Numbered from the stretch's first letter, positions 1-6,698 are shown. The stretch: DNA of 8,686 bases from an uncultured Gemella sp. (GCA_927911745.1 CAKMQF010000124.1:1-8686); one strand, 5' to 3'. Numbers and translations are program-made. The notes: generated by a model not told the origin, from the sequence alone.

Positions 1-755
1 TTCTACTGTTCTGTCAGCTTCTCTTCTTGGCTTCTTGCTGCTTTTCTACTACTGCTTCCTTAGCTTCCGATGCTACTTCTTTCGCTTCTTCTACTTTTTC
101 TGCAGTTTGCTTCTTTTATATCTGATGCTTTTTCTACTACTGCTTCTTTTACATCTGATGCTTTTTCTACTACTGCATCTTTTACATCTATAGCCTTATC
201 TACAACTACTTCAGTTGCATCTCCGACTTTCTCTTTAACTGTTGAAAATCCATCACTTATACCTGCTTTAGCTGATGTAAAGGTATCAGATGCAAATTCT
301 CCTGTTGATTCAACAACATTAGACACACGATCTTGTAAACTTACTGAATCTGCTTCATGTTGTTCCTTAGTTTTAATATCGATTACATTGACATTAACTT
401 CTACAACTTCTAATCCAGTCATTTTGTTTATATCAGTTGTAATCACTCGTTTAATTTCCTCAAAGATTTCAGGAACATTTTTTTTATACTCGACTATGAT
501 ATTTAAATCAACAGCTACTTGTTCCTTACCTACTTCAATATTAACACCTGATGTGACATTATCAGTATTAATTAATTTATCTGTTAAATTTGAGAAAAAA
601 CCTCCATCAACTGCTAGCAATCCTGAAACATTTTCTAAAGCTTGACCAATAATTTTTTTAATTACATCATTATCAAATGTCAATTCTCCTCTTGCTTCAC
701 TATTACTTGTAGTTAATTCTTTTGTTTCTACATTATTTTCATTTGGATTAGACAT
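1..755 (-). CDS. asp23: Asp23/Gls24 family envelope stress response protein, 3' end frameshifted and cut by the window edge
   Basis: Asp23/Gls24 proteins are abundant stress proteins held at the membrane by AmaP in staphylococci (family knowledge). Residues about 22-130 form the Asp23 core, with GELTFDNDVIKKIIGQALE, GLLAVDGGFFSNL, VAVDL, MTGLEVVEVNV and DIKTKEQHEADSVSLQDRV. After residue 145 an amphipathic lysine/glutamate-rich tail contains three 11-residue repeats (184-194, 195-205, 206-216) of the type VVEKASDVKEA. The start at 755 has AGGAG nine bases upstream, 26 bp after the DUF2273 stop. The uninterrupted frame is 231 aa and stops at 60-62, but its last 15 residues (NCRKSRRSE and on) are unlike the tail. 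Dropping one base of the TTT at 106-108 restores TAEKVEEAKEVASEAKEAVVEK. Dropping another near 21-24 restores EADRTVE, open to base 1. The true protein therefore probably continues past the window, and either the copy is frameshifted or the sequence has errors in this repeat. Family assignment is firm; the 3' end is uncertain. Confidence 0.9.
85..216 (-). repeat. 33-bp tandem repeats encoding 11-residue helical repeats in the Asp23 tail
   Basis: Units 118-150 and 151-183 are nearly identical, differing by a few bases, and both contain ATCTGATGCTTTTTCTACTA. Units 184-216 and 85-117 are more diverged. One unit equals 11 codons, so copy-number change would keep the frame. The 11-residue period with A, V, E, K and D positions resembles the repeats of group 3 LEA-type amphipathic helices; that comparison is my inference. 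The two suspected frameshifts lie in the most diverged part, toward the left edge. Confidence 0.8.
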
Positions 756-781
756 ATATCTTTTCTCCTAATTACAAATTT

Positions 782-943
782 TTATATTTTATTCTTTATA
801 TAATATCCTGTTACAATTCCTAGTACAGTGAAAATCAAAACAAAAATAGTTTTGAAAAATCCTAAGAACAGAATTAAAAAAGCTAGAAATGCTCCCAATA
901 ATCCTGATACAACAGTGTATTGATGTTTTTTTAGCCATTCCAT
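782..943 (-). CDS. DUF2273 family small membrane protein of the Asp23 cluster
   Basis: This 53-residue protein starts MEWLKKHQYTVVSGLLG and ends GYYIKNKI. A short basic N-terminus is followed by two closely spaced hydrophobic segments, about 10-31 and 33-49, separated by one lysine, so a membrane hairpin is likely. Size, the EWLKKH-like start and the GFFKTIFVLIFTVLGIVTGYYI pattern fit DUF2273 proteins, which sit beside amaP and asp23 in many Bacilli. It starts 11 bp after the amaP stop, and its ribosome site (GTGAGGAC) overlaps the end of amaP, so translation is probably coupled. Asp23 follows 26 bp later. Its molecular function is unknown; a role in organising Asp23 at the membrane is inference from gene order. 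Confidence 0.85.
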   Translation of the reverse strand: MEWLKKHQYTVVSGLLGAFLAFLILFLGFFKTIFVLIFTVLGIVTGYYIKNKI

Positions 944-954
944 AATTTATGTCC

Positions 955-1533
955 TCACTTTACACGACTTGTACTCTTTCTAGTTACTTTTTTCTGAATA
1001 TCTGAAACAGAAATCTTAAGTTTTACAGCTTTATCTATACCGAAAAACTCAACCAATCCATTTTTTATTCCATCACGAATCTGATCACTCTTCTGAATAA
1101 TACTCTCTGAAGTAGATGATTCTCCTTTTACATTAATGCGGCATTTATTTCTTCTATTATTTATTTTTACCGATGGATTATTAATTAATCCTTGTTCAAT
1201 CACTAAATTTTTAACAAATCCTTCAATAGCTGAATTTGTCAGTGATAATTTACCACCTTTATCAGATAGTTTTACTTCTAAATGTTGTTTAGGATAAAAT
1301 GCTATTACTAATATTGAAAGAATTATCAATGTTGATAATACTAATGCTCCCCAGAAAATATATCTAGAAAGATAAAATTCTAAGAAAGAAAATTGTTTCC
1401 AATCAAATAATTGTAAATCTAAAAATTGTGGATCTAATCCGCTAACATTATGATACTCTATCATAATAGGAACCATAACCGTTAAAGCTAATAGACAAAC
1501 AATAATAGAAATTATTTTTTTTGCTTTAGTCAT
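955..1533 (-). CDS. amaP: AmaP, alkaline shock response membrane anchor protein
   Basis: AmaP tethers Asp23 to the cytoplasmic membrane in Staphylococcus aureus (family knowledge). The 192-residue protein has a transmembrane segment at about 7-26, a 30-residue extracytoplasmic loop rich in aromatic and acidic residues (YHNVSGLDPQFLDLQLFDW), a second transmembrane segment at about 59-80, and a cytoplasmic domain at about 84-180. That domain (GGKLSLTNSAIEGFVKNLV, then IKNGLVEFFGIDKAVKLKISV) resembles a reduced Asp23 fold. A basic tail (RKSTSRVK) ends the protein. Length and two-helix topology match the family. A strong ribosome site, GGAGG, precedes the start with good spacing. The gene lies 48 bp after glsB and 11 bp before the DUF2273 gene, giving the expected order toward asp23. 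Confidence 0.9.
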   Translation of the reverse strand: MTKAKKIISIIVCLLALTVMVPIMIEYHNVSGLDPQFLDLQLFDWKQFSFLEFYLSRYIFWGALVLSTLIILSILVIAFYPKQHLEVKLSDKGGKLSLTNSAIEGFVKNLVIEQGLINNPSVKINNRRNKCRINVKGESSTSESIIQKSDQIRDGIKNGLVEFFGIDKAVKLKISVSDIQKKVTRKSTSRVK

Positions 1534-1581
1534 TTTAAACCTCCTTTCAAAAATTGACTATTCATTTATAGAAAAAATGTT

Positions 1582-1821
1582 TTAAGATTTTTTTCCAAAG
1601 AATATTGATACTATAGTTACTACAATTACCGCACCTAAGATAGAAGGAATTAACGCCATTCCACCTAGGCTTGGACCCCAAGTTCCAAATAATGATTGTC
1701 CTACTGATGAACCTACTAAACCTGCGATAACATTAGAAATGATACCCATGGCTCCGCCTTTTTTTGTGATTCCGCCAGCTACAAACCCTATGAAACCACC
1801 TACTATAATTGACCAAATCAT
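1582..1821 (-). CDS. glsB: GlsB/YeaQ/YmgE family stress response membrane protein
   Basis: This 79-residue, strongly hydrophobic and glycine-rich protein has three predicted membrane segments (about 3-18, 25-43, 55-75) and ends in a short basic tail, GKKS. The pattern IVGGFIGFVAGGITKKGG, then IAGLVGSSVGQSLFG and LGAVIVVTIVSIFFG, is typical of the GlsB/transglycosylase-associated family, usually about 80 residues. Despite the latter name no enzyme activity is established; members are linked to general stress. In enterococci glsB sits next to gls24 and here it heads the asp23 operon. The start at 1821 is supported by GAAAGGGGAAAT upstream. A mapped promoter candidate (1892-1920) puts the transcript start about 65 bases upstream. 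Confidence 0.9.
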   Translation of the reverse strand: MIWSIIVGGFIGFVAGGITKKGGAMGIISNVIAGLVGSSVGQSLFGTWGPSLGGMALIPSILGAVIVVTIVSIFFGKKS

Positions 1822-1891
1822 ATTTATTTCCCCTTTCTTTAATTATTTTATATAAATATTTATACACTAATAACAAATATTTATTATAGAT

Positions 1892-1920
1892 ATGATATAT
1901 CACTTTTAATCTTAAATCAA
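1892..1920 (-). promoter_or_regulatory. Core promoter of the glsB-amaP-DUF2273-asp23 operon
   Basis: Reading the minus strand, TTGATT (1915-1920) is followed by a 17-bp spacer and TATCAT (1892-1897). This predicts transcription start near 1885 and a leader of about 65 bases. The csbD promoter has the same -35 sequence and spacing, which raises confidence that this is the real start. Confidence 0.65.
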
Positions 1921-1969
1921 TTTAACTGCTCACAAAATTTAAAAAAGTTTTATAATTTATGTTGAAACA
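1921..1969 (-). promoter_or_regulatory. Conserved upstream element, copy 1 (glsB operon)
   Basis: This 49-bp block directly abuts the -35 box. It matches copy 2 (2665-2713) at 43 of 49 positions without gaps. Invariant parts on the plus strand are AACTGCTCACAAAATT, AAAAAAGTTTTAT, ATTTAT and TGAAACA. It also contains A- and T-tracts, which could bend DNA or act as an UP-like element. The fixed distance to the -35 fits an activator site. The regulator is unknown. Confidence 0.7.
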
Positions 1970-2204
1970 TTAATTAACTGATGATTAAAACAGCTTCTAT
2001 CATAAATATATATTTTAAAAAATAAATCGAAAGTTACTATAAAAACAAGATTTACATAAATTTTAAATTATTATTTTTAATATTTTAATTAGAAACAAAT
2101 TATAAAATTCTTTGTATAACAGTTTTACTGATTTTAATTTATAAGTATTTTTTAGGAATAATCGTAATTAAAGTAATTATTTATTACTCTTTAAAATTTG
2201 TTAT

Positions 2205-2254
2205 AAAAAAATAGGTGATTGGCCAAGTTTTCTTTACTTCCGCCAATCACCTAT
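2205..2254 (-). terminator. Rho-independent terminator of csbD
   Basis: Two perfect 13-base arms, ATAGGTGATTGGC (2211-2223) and its complement (2242-2254), flank an 18-base loop in which AAGT/ACTT can pair further. On the minus strand the stem is followed by a run of T (A-run at 2205-2210 on the plus strand). It lies about 80 bp after the csbD stop and insulates csbD from the glsB operon. Confidence 0.88.
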
Positions 2255-2334
2255 AGTACAAAAATATTGAATCTCTTCCTTCGTTAACTTCAATTCACCG
2301 ATGTCCTAACAAAAGAATTCAATAAATATTCGTC

Positions 2335-2526
2335 TTATTTTAATTTATCTTTAACGTTGTCGATAACGCCTTCTACTGCTTCTTTAGCATCTTCTGCTGC
2401 TTCTTTTACTTTAGAAACAACTTGTTCTGCTAATCCTTCACCTTCTAATGATTTATCTCCAGTTAATTTTCCTAAACCTTCTTTAACCGATCCTTTGATT
2501 TCATCGAATTTGCTTTCTAATGACAT
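2335..2526 (-). CDS. csbD: CsbD family general stress protein
   Basis: This is a 63-residue, highly charged soluble protein. Its N-terminal part ([25 protein letters not shown], residues 7-31) carries the CsbD signature KGxxKExxGKLTGD. From residue 34 the protein is a lysine/glutamate/alanine amphipathic helix ([19 protein letters not shown]) much like the Asp23 tail in this window. CsbD proteins are general-stress proteins of unknown biochemical role in Bacilli. The start has an excellent ribosome site, AGGAGG, eight bases upstream. It is a single-gene unit with its own promoter (2636-2664) and terminator (2205-2254). The promoter shares a long element with the glsB operon, so the two units are probably induced together. 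Confidence 0.88.
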   Translation of the reverse strand: MSLESKFDEIKGSVKEGLGKLTGDKSLEGEGLAEQVVSKVKEAAEDAKEAVEGVIDNVKDKLK

Positions 2527-2635
2527 AATTTTGCCTCCTGTATACTACATATCAATTTTCTATTAATTGAAATTAAATATACTTTTTCTTTAAATATTTT
2601 TTATAGATATTAATTTGTTAATTTCTATACTTTAT

Positions 2636-2664
2636 ATAATATATCATTTAAAATTATTAATCAA
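2636..2664 (-). promoter_or_regulatory. Core promoter of csbD
   Basis: On the minus strand TTGATT (2659-2664), a 17-bp spacer and TATTAT (2636-2641) form a vegetative-type promoter, with transcription expected to start near 2629. The -35 sequence and spacing are identical to those of the glsB promoter. No SigB-like GGGTAT box is seen. Confidence 0.65.
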
Positions 2665-2713
2665 TGAAACTGCTCACAAAATTAAAAAAAGTTTTATTAT
2701 TTATCATGAAACA
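2665..2713 (-). promoter_or_regulatory. Conserved upstream element, copy 2 (csbD)
   Basis: This 49-bp block abuts the csbD -35 box and is 43/49 identical to copy 1 (1921-1969), at exactly the same distance. The longest invariant run next to the -35 is AACTGCTCACAAAATT; TGAAACA marks the far end. Sequence around the two copies is otherwise diverged, so the block is under constraint or recently duplicated. Confidence 0.7.
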
Positions 2714-2920
2714 GTGTAAAAAGATATCAAGAGCAGTATTCCAGCCACATTTTTATAATAATAAAAAATCTTATAATAACGATAATTTAGATTTCATTTT
2801 TAATATTTCTACTATAATATAGAAACTTCTATTCTTATTAAACAGTTTTTCTAGATTAAATTTATTAATCTTTTTTAGATTTATGCATAAAGAAGATAGA
2901 TCTTACTAGAATTATCCAAT

Positions 2921-2949
2921 AAGAGAGACTAGGAATTCTAATCTCTCTT
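2921..2949 (-). terminator. Hairpin after mvaA, possible weak terminator
   Basis: AAGAGAGA (2921-2928) pairs with TCTCTCTT (2942-2949), and TAG/CTA can extend the stem inside. It begins five bases after the mvaA stop. On the minus strand it is followed by ATTGGATAATT rather than a solid T-run, so termination may be partial or the hairpin may only protect the 3' end. Confidence 0.45.
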
Positions 2950-2953
2950 AACT

Positions 2954-4222
2954 TTATTTATTGTATTTCTCTACTATTTTCTTAGCACTAGCTAAGTTCA
3001 TGTGTTTTTCTTTTCGTAGTTCTTCTACGATTAATTCAATATTATCATTAGTAGCTCCAGCTAAAATCGCTAACGATTTTGCGTGTAGTTTCATATGACC
3101 TTTTTGAATTCCATCTCCTACCAACGCTTTTAGCGCCGCTAAGTTTTGGGCTAATCCAACAGAAACAAGTATACTCGCTAATGTTTTCGCATCTGGATTA
3201 TTTAATAATCCTCTAGCAACTTTTACAGTAGGGTTGATTCCAATAGAACCACCTACACTAGCAACCGGCATAGGTAACGTGATTTCTCCTATAAGCCTCT
3301 TAGCCTCTTCATCACAACACCAAGTAGAAAGTCCTTGATACTTACCGTCTTTAGCTGCATAGCTTTGACATGACGATTCTATAGCTCGCCAGTCATTTCC
3401 ACTCGCTATTACAACACTATCGATACCATTGAAGATACCCTTGTTGTGAGTTGCTGCTCGATAAACATCAGCTTTGGCAAATTTACTAGCCAGTTCGATT
3501 CTTTTCGCAAGATACTCTCCGTTTTCTCCTAAATTTTCGAATGGAATAGCACATTTCGCTGTAACTAGTGAACGTGTCGCATAATTCGATAAAATCGCCA
3601 TTAAAGCTATACCCTCAGTTAGTGATTCTAAAGAAACTTTAAGTGCTTCTAGCATAGTATTTAACATATTTGCTCCCATCGCCTCTAAAGTGTCAACGAT
3701 AAGATAAACAACTACGAAATCTGTTCCATCTTCTGATAGAACTTTAACCTCAATGTCACGAGCACCTCCACCACGAGCCACGATAGACGGATAAGCTTCA
3801 TCCGCCGTTTTTAAAAGCAAATCTTTACTTTGTAAAATACGTACTACTGCTTCATCAGCATTAGCTATATTATATAAAGCTACATGCCCTACCATCTTCC
3901 TATCTAGTACTTCTGTTTTGAAACCACCAGACTTCGCCACGATTTTCCCAGCATTACTACAAGCAGCAACTACCGATGGTTCTTCCGTAACGAATGGCAC
4001 CACATACTCTTTATTATCAACGACAAAATTTGGCACAACGCTAAAAGGTAGCGAGAAAGTTCCTATTACATTCTCAACCATATTATTAGCCATATCAAAG
4101 TCTAAAACTTCATTATTTTTCAAAACAGAAAGATATTCTTCACTTAAAATATCAGCTTGTTCAATAACCTCTAAGCGTTCATTAATATTTTTTTTATAAA
4201 ATCCACTCCAAATTTTTTCCAT
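2954..4222 (-). CDS. mvaA: Hydroxymethylglutaryl-CoA reductase, class II (degradative-type family)
   Basis: The enzyme reduces HMG-CoA to mevalonate, the committed step of the mevalonate route to isopentenyl diphosphate in Gram-positive cocci. The 422-residue length is normal for bacterial class II enzymes. Visible motifs are ENVIG (50-54), the substrate loop with catalytic Glu81 (VTEEPSVVAACSNAGKI), the cofactor motif EAMGANMLNT (180-189), catalytic Lys261 (HNKGI), catalytic Asp277 (GNDWRA), the GEITLPMPVASVGGSIG stretch (312-328) and catalytic His376 (QKGHMKLHA). All four catalytic residues expected from the Pseudomonas mevalonii enzyme are present. It lies 11 bp after mvaS, with its ribosome site AGGGGA overlapping the mvaS stop region, so the two are co-transcribed and probably coupled. 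The class II type is soluble, without membrane segments. Confidence 0.95.
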   Translation of the reverse strand: MEKIWSGFYKKNINERLEVIEQADILSEEYLSVLKNNEVLDFDMANNMVENVIGTFSLPFSVVPNFVVDNKEYVVPFVTEEPSVVAACSNAGKIVAKSGGFKTEVLDRKMVGHVALYNIANADEAVVRILQSKDLLLKTADEAYPSIVARGGGARDIEVKVLSEDGTDFVVVYLIVDTLEAMGANMLNTMLEALKVSLESLTEGIALMAILSNYATRSLVTAKCAIPFENLGENGEYLAKRIELASKFAKADVYRAATHNKGIFNGIDSVVIASGNDWRAIESSCQSYAAKDGKYQGLSTWCCDEEAKRLIGEITLPMPVASVGGSIGINPTVKVARGLLNNPDAKTLASILVSVGLAQNLAALKALVGDGIQKGHMKLHAKSLAILAGATNDNIELIVEELRKEKHMNLASAKKIVEKYNK

Positions 4223-4233
4223 GATTTCCCCTG

Positions 4234-5403
4234 TTAAAATTGTTTTTTATATACTCGCTTGTGATTTTCTATTTTTTCTAAGACAAATCTGCTTTCATCT
4301 TTAATATCAGAAATATCTAAGTTTCCTTCTTCGTCCACTGTAGTATCTCTGAAGAATATTTTTTCGTATTCATCTATTGAAATACGTGTTCTCTTATCGA
4401 AATCGTCAAAACGATTATTTCTTAATTGATCTTTATAACCTTCTACTAGAGTTAAACTGAATACTTCCGCAACAGCTCCACTTCCATAACTGTATAAACC
4501 AATCTTATTCCCTGCTTCTAATGTGTTATTATTCTCAAGTAATGATAATAACCCTAAGAATAGAGATCCTGTGTATATATTACCTACACGTTGACTATAT
4601 AATATAGACTCATTAAAACGAGCAAGTAATTCTTCTTTCTTCTCTTCTCCAGCTTGTTCTAATAATAAAGTTAAACCTTTTAATCCTAATTTAGGATATG
4701 GAAGGTGTAGACATACCGCTGAGAAGTCATTAAGGCTTTGTTTAGTTTTTTCAATATATCTATTCCAAGTAGTTGTTAAACAATCAAGGTATTGTTCAGT
4801 AGAAAATCTTCCTTCTACAAAAGCATATTGTGAATAGTTCGGACGCCAGAAGTCCATAACATCACGAGTTAAACAAACATTATCATTGTTGAATTCTAAA
4901 ATTCTTGGATTACTACTTACTAACATAGCGCAACTTCCTGCACCTTGTGTAGATTCTCCAGAAGATTTAATACCGTATTTCGCAATATCACTAGCGATAA
5001 CCAGTACTTTTGACTCTGGATTATTCATAACATGATTTTTAGCGAAATCTAATGCCGCAGTTGCTCCGTAACATGCTTCTTTAACTTCGATAGCACGTAC
5101 GAATGGTTGAATATCTAATAGGCCATGAATAAATACTGAAGAAGCCTTACTTTGGTCAACTCCAGACTCAGTCCCTACGATAATCATATCAATTTTTTCT
5201 AAATCATCTTTGTCTAGTATATCATATGCAGCTTGTGCTCCAAGAGTTACTATATCTTGAGACACAGGAGGAATACTCATTTCTAGTTGTAGTAAACCTT
5301 TTGTGAATTTATCAGGTTCAATTCCTCGAGCTGTTGCTAAATCACGAATATCTAAATAGTAATTCGGCATTGCAAAACCAATCTTATCAATTCCTATTTT
5401 CAT
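4234..5403 (-). CDS. mvaS: Hydroxymethylglutaryl-CoA synthase
   Basis: The enzyme condenses acetyl-CoA with acetoacetyl-CoA to give HMG-CoA, feeding MvaA next door. The 389-residue thiolase-fold protein has the expected catalytic triad at canonical bacterial positions: Glu79 (VGTESGVDQSK), nucleophile Cys111 (EACYGATAAL) and His233 (CLHLPYPKLG). Further family motifs are GIDKIGF at the N-terminus, FWRPNY (185-190), GNIYTGSLFLGLLSLLE (274-290) and YGSGAVAEVFS (306-316). GAAAGGA upstream supports the start. It is the first gene of the mvaS-mvaA pair, with a promoter candidate about 70 bp upstream. The remaining mevalonate genes (kinases, decarboxylase) are not in this window. In S. aureus mvaS and mvaA are neighbours but divergent; here they form one operon. 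Confidence 0.95.
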   Translation of the reverse strand: MKIGIDKIGFAMPNYYLDIRDLATARGIEPDKFTKGLLQLEMSIPPVSQDIVTLGAQAAYDILDKDDLEKIDMIIVGTESGVDQSKASSVFIHGLLDIQPFVRAIEVKEACYGATAALDFAKNHVMNNPESKVLVIASDIAKYGIKSSGESTQGAGSCAMLVSSNPRILEFNNDNVCLTRDVMDFWRPNYSQYAFVEGRFSTEQYLDCLTTTWNRYIEKTKQSLNDFSAVCLHLPYPKLGLKGLTLLLEQAGEEKKEELLARFNESILYSQRVGNIYTGSLFLGLLSLLENNNTLEAGNKIGLYSYGSGAVAEVFSLTLVEGYKDQLRNNRFDDFDKRTRISIDEYEKIFFRDTTVDEEGNLDISDIKDESRFVLEKIENHKRVYKKQF

Positions 5404-5470
5404 TATCTAATTCCTTTCGATTAATTTCGAATTATTTCTAATTGTTTATCTATACAAATTTTCCAATTAT

Positions 5471-5499
5471 ATTATACTATTAAACACTTAAAAATTAAA
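5471..5499 (-). promoter_or_regulatory. Candidate promoter of mvaS-mvaA
   Basis: On the minus strand a perfect TATAAT (5471-5476) lies 17 bp from a weak -35, TTTAAT (5494-5499), giving a leader of about 60 bases. The -10 is convincing but A/T richness makes chance matches likely. Confidence 0.4.
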
Positions 5500-5742
5500 G
5501 TCTAATAGCCATTAACTTACCTTCATGATTAAAATTTCTCATGCAATACTATTGTATAAAATTTTTCTGAATTAGTCTATAGATAGCCATTAAAAAAACT
5601 ATAAAACTTAAAGAAATCTATTATAAAATAAAACCGCAATTATATGTATATCTAAGGCCATATTTAAGTTATAAATATTCTAAATTTCACATATAATAAT
5701 TTTTTAAGTAAATCACTAAGAAAATACCACATTTTTCTCTCT

Positions 5743-5778
5743 AAAATATTTTCTTTCTCTCCTTAAAAAATATTTTCT
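5743..5778 (+). repeat. Twin AAAATATTTTCT repeats upstream of the sodA promoter
   Basis: The 12-bp sequence AAAATATTTTCT occurs at 5743-5754 and 5767-5778, exactly 24 bp apart, and ends 33 bp before the -35 box. Each copy has a palindromic AAAATATTTT core. It could be a paired operator, but A/T-only words are frequent here and no known regulator consensus is matched. Confidence 0.35.
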
Positions 5779-5811
5779 GCTGATTTAAAAAATTTTTTGT
5801 AAGCATTTTTG

Positions 5812-5840
5812 TTGTTTATTTTTAATATTTTTCATATAAT
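5812..5840 (+). promoter_or_regulatory. Promoter of sodA
   Basis: TTGTTT (5812-5817), a 17-bp spacer and a perfect TATAAT (5835-5840) precede sodA, predicting a start near 5847 and a leader of about 33 bases carrying the ribosome site GGGAGG (5865-5870). Confidence 0.65.
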
Positions 5841-5879
5841 AATAATATATTTACAAAAAACTCCGGGAGGACAATTACT

Positions 5880-6506
5880 ATGACATTTAAATTACCTGAA
5901 TTACCTTATGGATTCGATTTCTTAGAACCAGTTATCGACGCTAAAACTATGGAAATTCACCACGACAAACACCACGCTGCTTACGTTAACAACTTAAACG
6001 CAGCTTTAGAAAAACACCCAGAATTCGAAGCTAACTGCATCTGTGGTCTATTAAAAAACATCGATAGCGTACCTGCTGACATCCGTCAAGCCGTTATCAA
6101 CAACGGTGGTGGACACCACAACCACAGCCTATTCTGGCAATCACTAACTAAAGCAGATTCTTCTGAATTCGCTGGATTAGTTAAAGAAAAAGTTGAAGCT
6201 GAACTTGGTGGATACGAAGAATTCGTTAAGAGCTTCTCAGCTGCAGCTGCTACAAGATTCGGTAGTGGTTGGGCATGGCTTGCTTTAGATAAAGAAGGTA
6301 AATTAGTTGTTACTTCTACAGCTAACCAAGACTCTCCATACTTAACAGGTCTTACTCCAATTCTTGGATTAGACGTTTGGGAGCACGCTTACTACCTAAA
6401 CTACCAAAACCGTCGTCCAGACTACATTAAAGAATTCTTCCGTGTTGTAAACTGGGATTTCGTTAACGAACGCCTAGCTAAACACTTAGAAAAATTAGGT
6501 AAATAA
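5880..6506 (+). CDS. sodA: Superoxide dismutase, Mn/Fe family (Mn or cambialistic type)
   Basis: The enzyme converts superoxide to oxygen and hydrogen peroxide in the cytoplasm. The 208-residue length is standard. All four metal ligands are visible: His27 (MEIHHDKHH), His82 (HHNHSLFW), and Asp165 and His169 (LDVWEHAYY). The GGG before the second ligand (76-78) and the NQDSP motif at 149-153 point to manganese or dual-metal use rather than strict iron, although metal choice cannot be settled from sequence. A very good ribosome site (GGGAGG, nine bases from ATG) and strong preference for C-ending codons (AAC, CAC, TAC, TTC, GAC), more marked than in its neighbours, suggest high expression. The gene is monocistronic, with its own promoter and a strong terminator 11 bases after the stop. 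Confidence 0.96.
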   Translation: MTFKLPELPYGFDFLEPVIDAKTMEIHHDKHHAAYVNNLNAALEKHPEFEANCICGLLKNIDSVPADIRQAVINNGGGHHNHSLFWQSLTKADSSEFAGLVKEKVEAELGGYEEFVKSFSAAAATRFGSGWAWLALDKEGKLVVTSTANQDSPYLTGLTPILGLDVWEHAYYLNYQNRRPDYIKEFFRVVNWDFVNERLAKHLEKLGK

Positions 6507-6517
6507 TTACATAGATA

Positions 6518-6554
6518 AAAAGCATCTAGGAAATCTAATTTCCTGGATGCTTTT
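6518..6554 (+). terminator. Rho-independent terminator of sodA
   Basis: A 16-bp stem (6518-6533 with 6539-6554, one G-U pair) encloses a five-base loop TCTAA. The right arm ends GCTTTTATT, supplying the T-run. The adenines opposite the T-run may allow it to work on the other strand too. Confidence 0.88.
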
Positions 6555-6698
6555 ATTCAGCAGTTTCTAAAGTAAATATTCAATTTCAACATAATCACTT
6601 ATAACCTTATTTATTTCAATCATGTGGAAACTACTCTGAAATGATTTTTTTACGTTGTAATTAAGTATGAAACGTTTAAATTAGAAATAAGACCAACT

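Larger units (their letters stand above)
1822..2204. other. Intergenic region upstream of the glsB-asp23 operon
   Basis: This stretch is about 85% A+T with no credible coding frame. It contains the leader and core promoter of glsB (1892-1920), the 49-bp element shared with csbD (1921-1969), and a weaker second block (about 2073-2150) that also resembles a part of the csbD upstream region. I see no other feature in it. Confidence 0.7.
2527..2920. other. Intergenic region between mvaA and csbD
   Basis: This is very AT-rich and non-coding in all frames as far as I can see. It holds the long csbD leader (about 100 bases from the predicted start near 2629), the core promoter (2636-2664), the shared 49-bp element (2665-2713) and a weaker distal block (about 2796-2880) resembling the far upstream region of glsB. 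Confidence 0.7.
5404..5879. other. Intergenic region between divergent mvaS and sodA
   Basis: This 476-bp AT-rich stretch separates two divergent transcription units. It contains the mvaS promoter candidate (5471-5499), an 11-bp direct repeat ATAGCCATTAA at 5505-5515 and 5583-5593, a repeated AAAATATTTTCT upstream of the sodA promoter, and the sodA promoter and ribosome site. I see no coding frame or RNA gene in its middle part. Confidence 0.6.

Noticed and set aside
85..216. CRISPR-like 33-bp periodicity
   Set aside because: The repeats are contiguous with no spacers and encode an in-frame protein repeat.
70..645. Long plus-strand ORF (191 codons) rich in Ser, Thr and Leu
   Set aside because: It is the antisense shadow of asp23; the minus strand has the conserved Asp23 domain, ribosome site and operon context.
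2234..2305. Open minus-strand frame of 23 codons after csbD (ends TIGDWRK)
   Set aside because: No start codon with a ribosome site, and it overlaps the terminator arm; it is 3' untranslated sequence.
2357..2566. Plus-strand ORF opposite csbD
   Set aside because: Antisense shadow of the clear CsbD gene; serine/proline-rich, with no ribosome site.
1892..2664. SigB-type promoters for the stress genes
   Set aside because: No GTTTAA/GGGTAT pair at suitable spacing; the conserved boxes fit a vegetative promoter with an upstream activator element.
3918..4199. Plus-strand ORF inside mvaA
   Set aside because: Antisense shadow of the HMG-CoA reductase N-terminal region.
5505..5593. 11-bp direct repeat ATAGCCATTAA, 78 bp apart, upstream of mvaS
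   Set aside because: Only two copies, neither well placed relative to the -10 candidate; chance is plausible in this composition.
6567..6623. Minus-strand 18-codon ORF starting MIEINKVISDY
   Set aside because: Very short, without a ribosome site, in AT-rich DNA; expected by chance.
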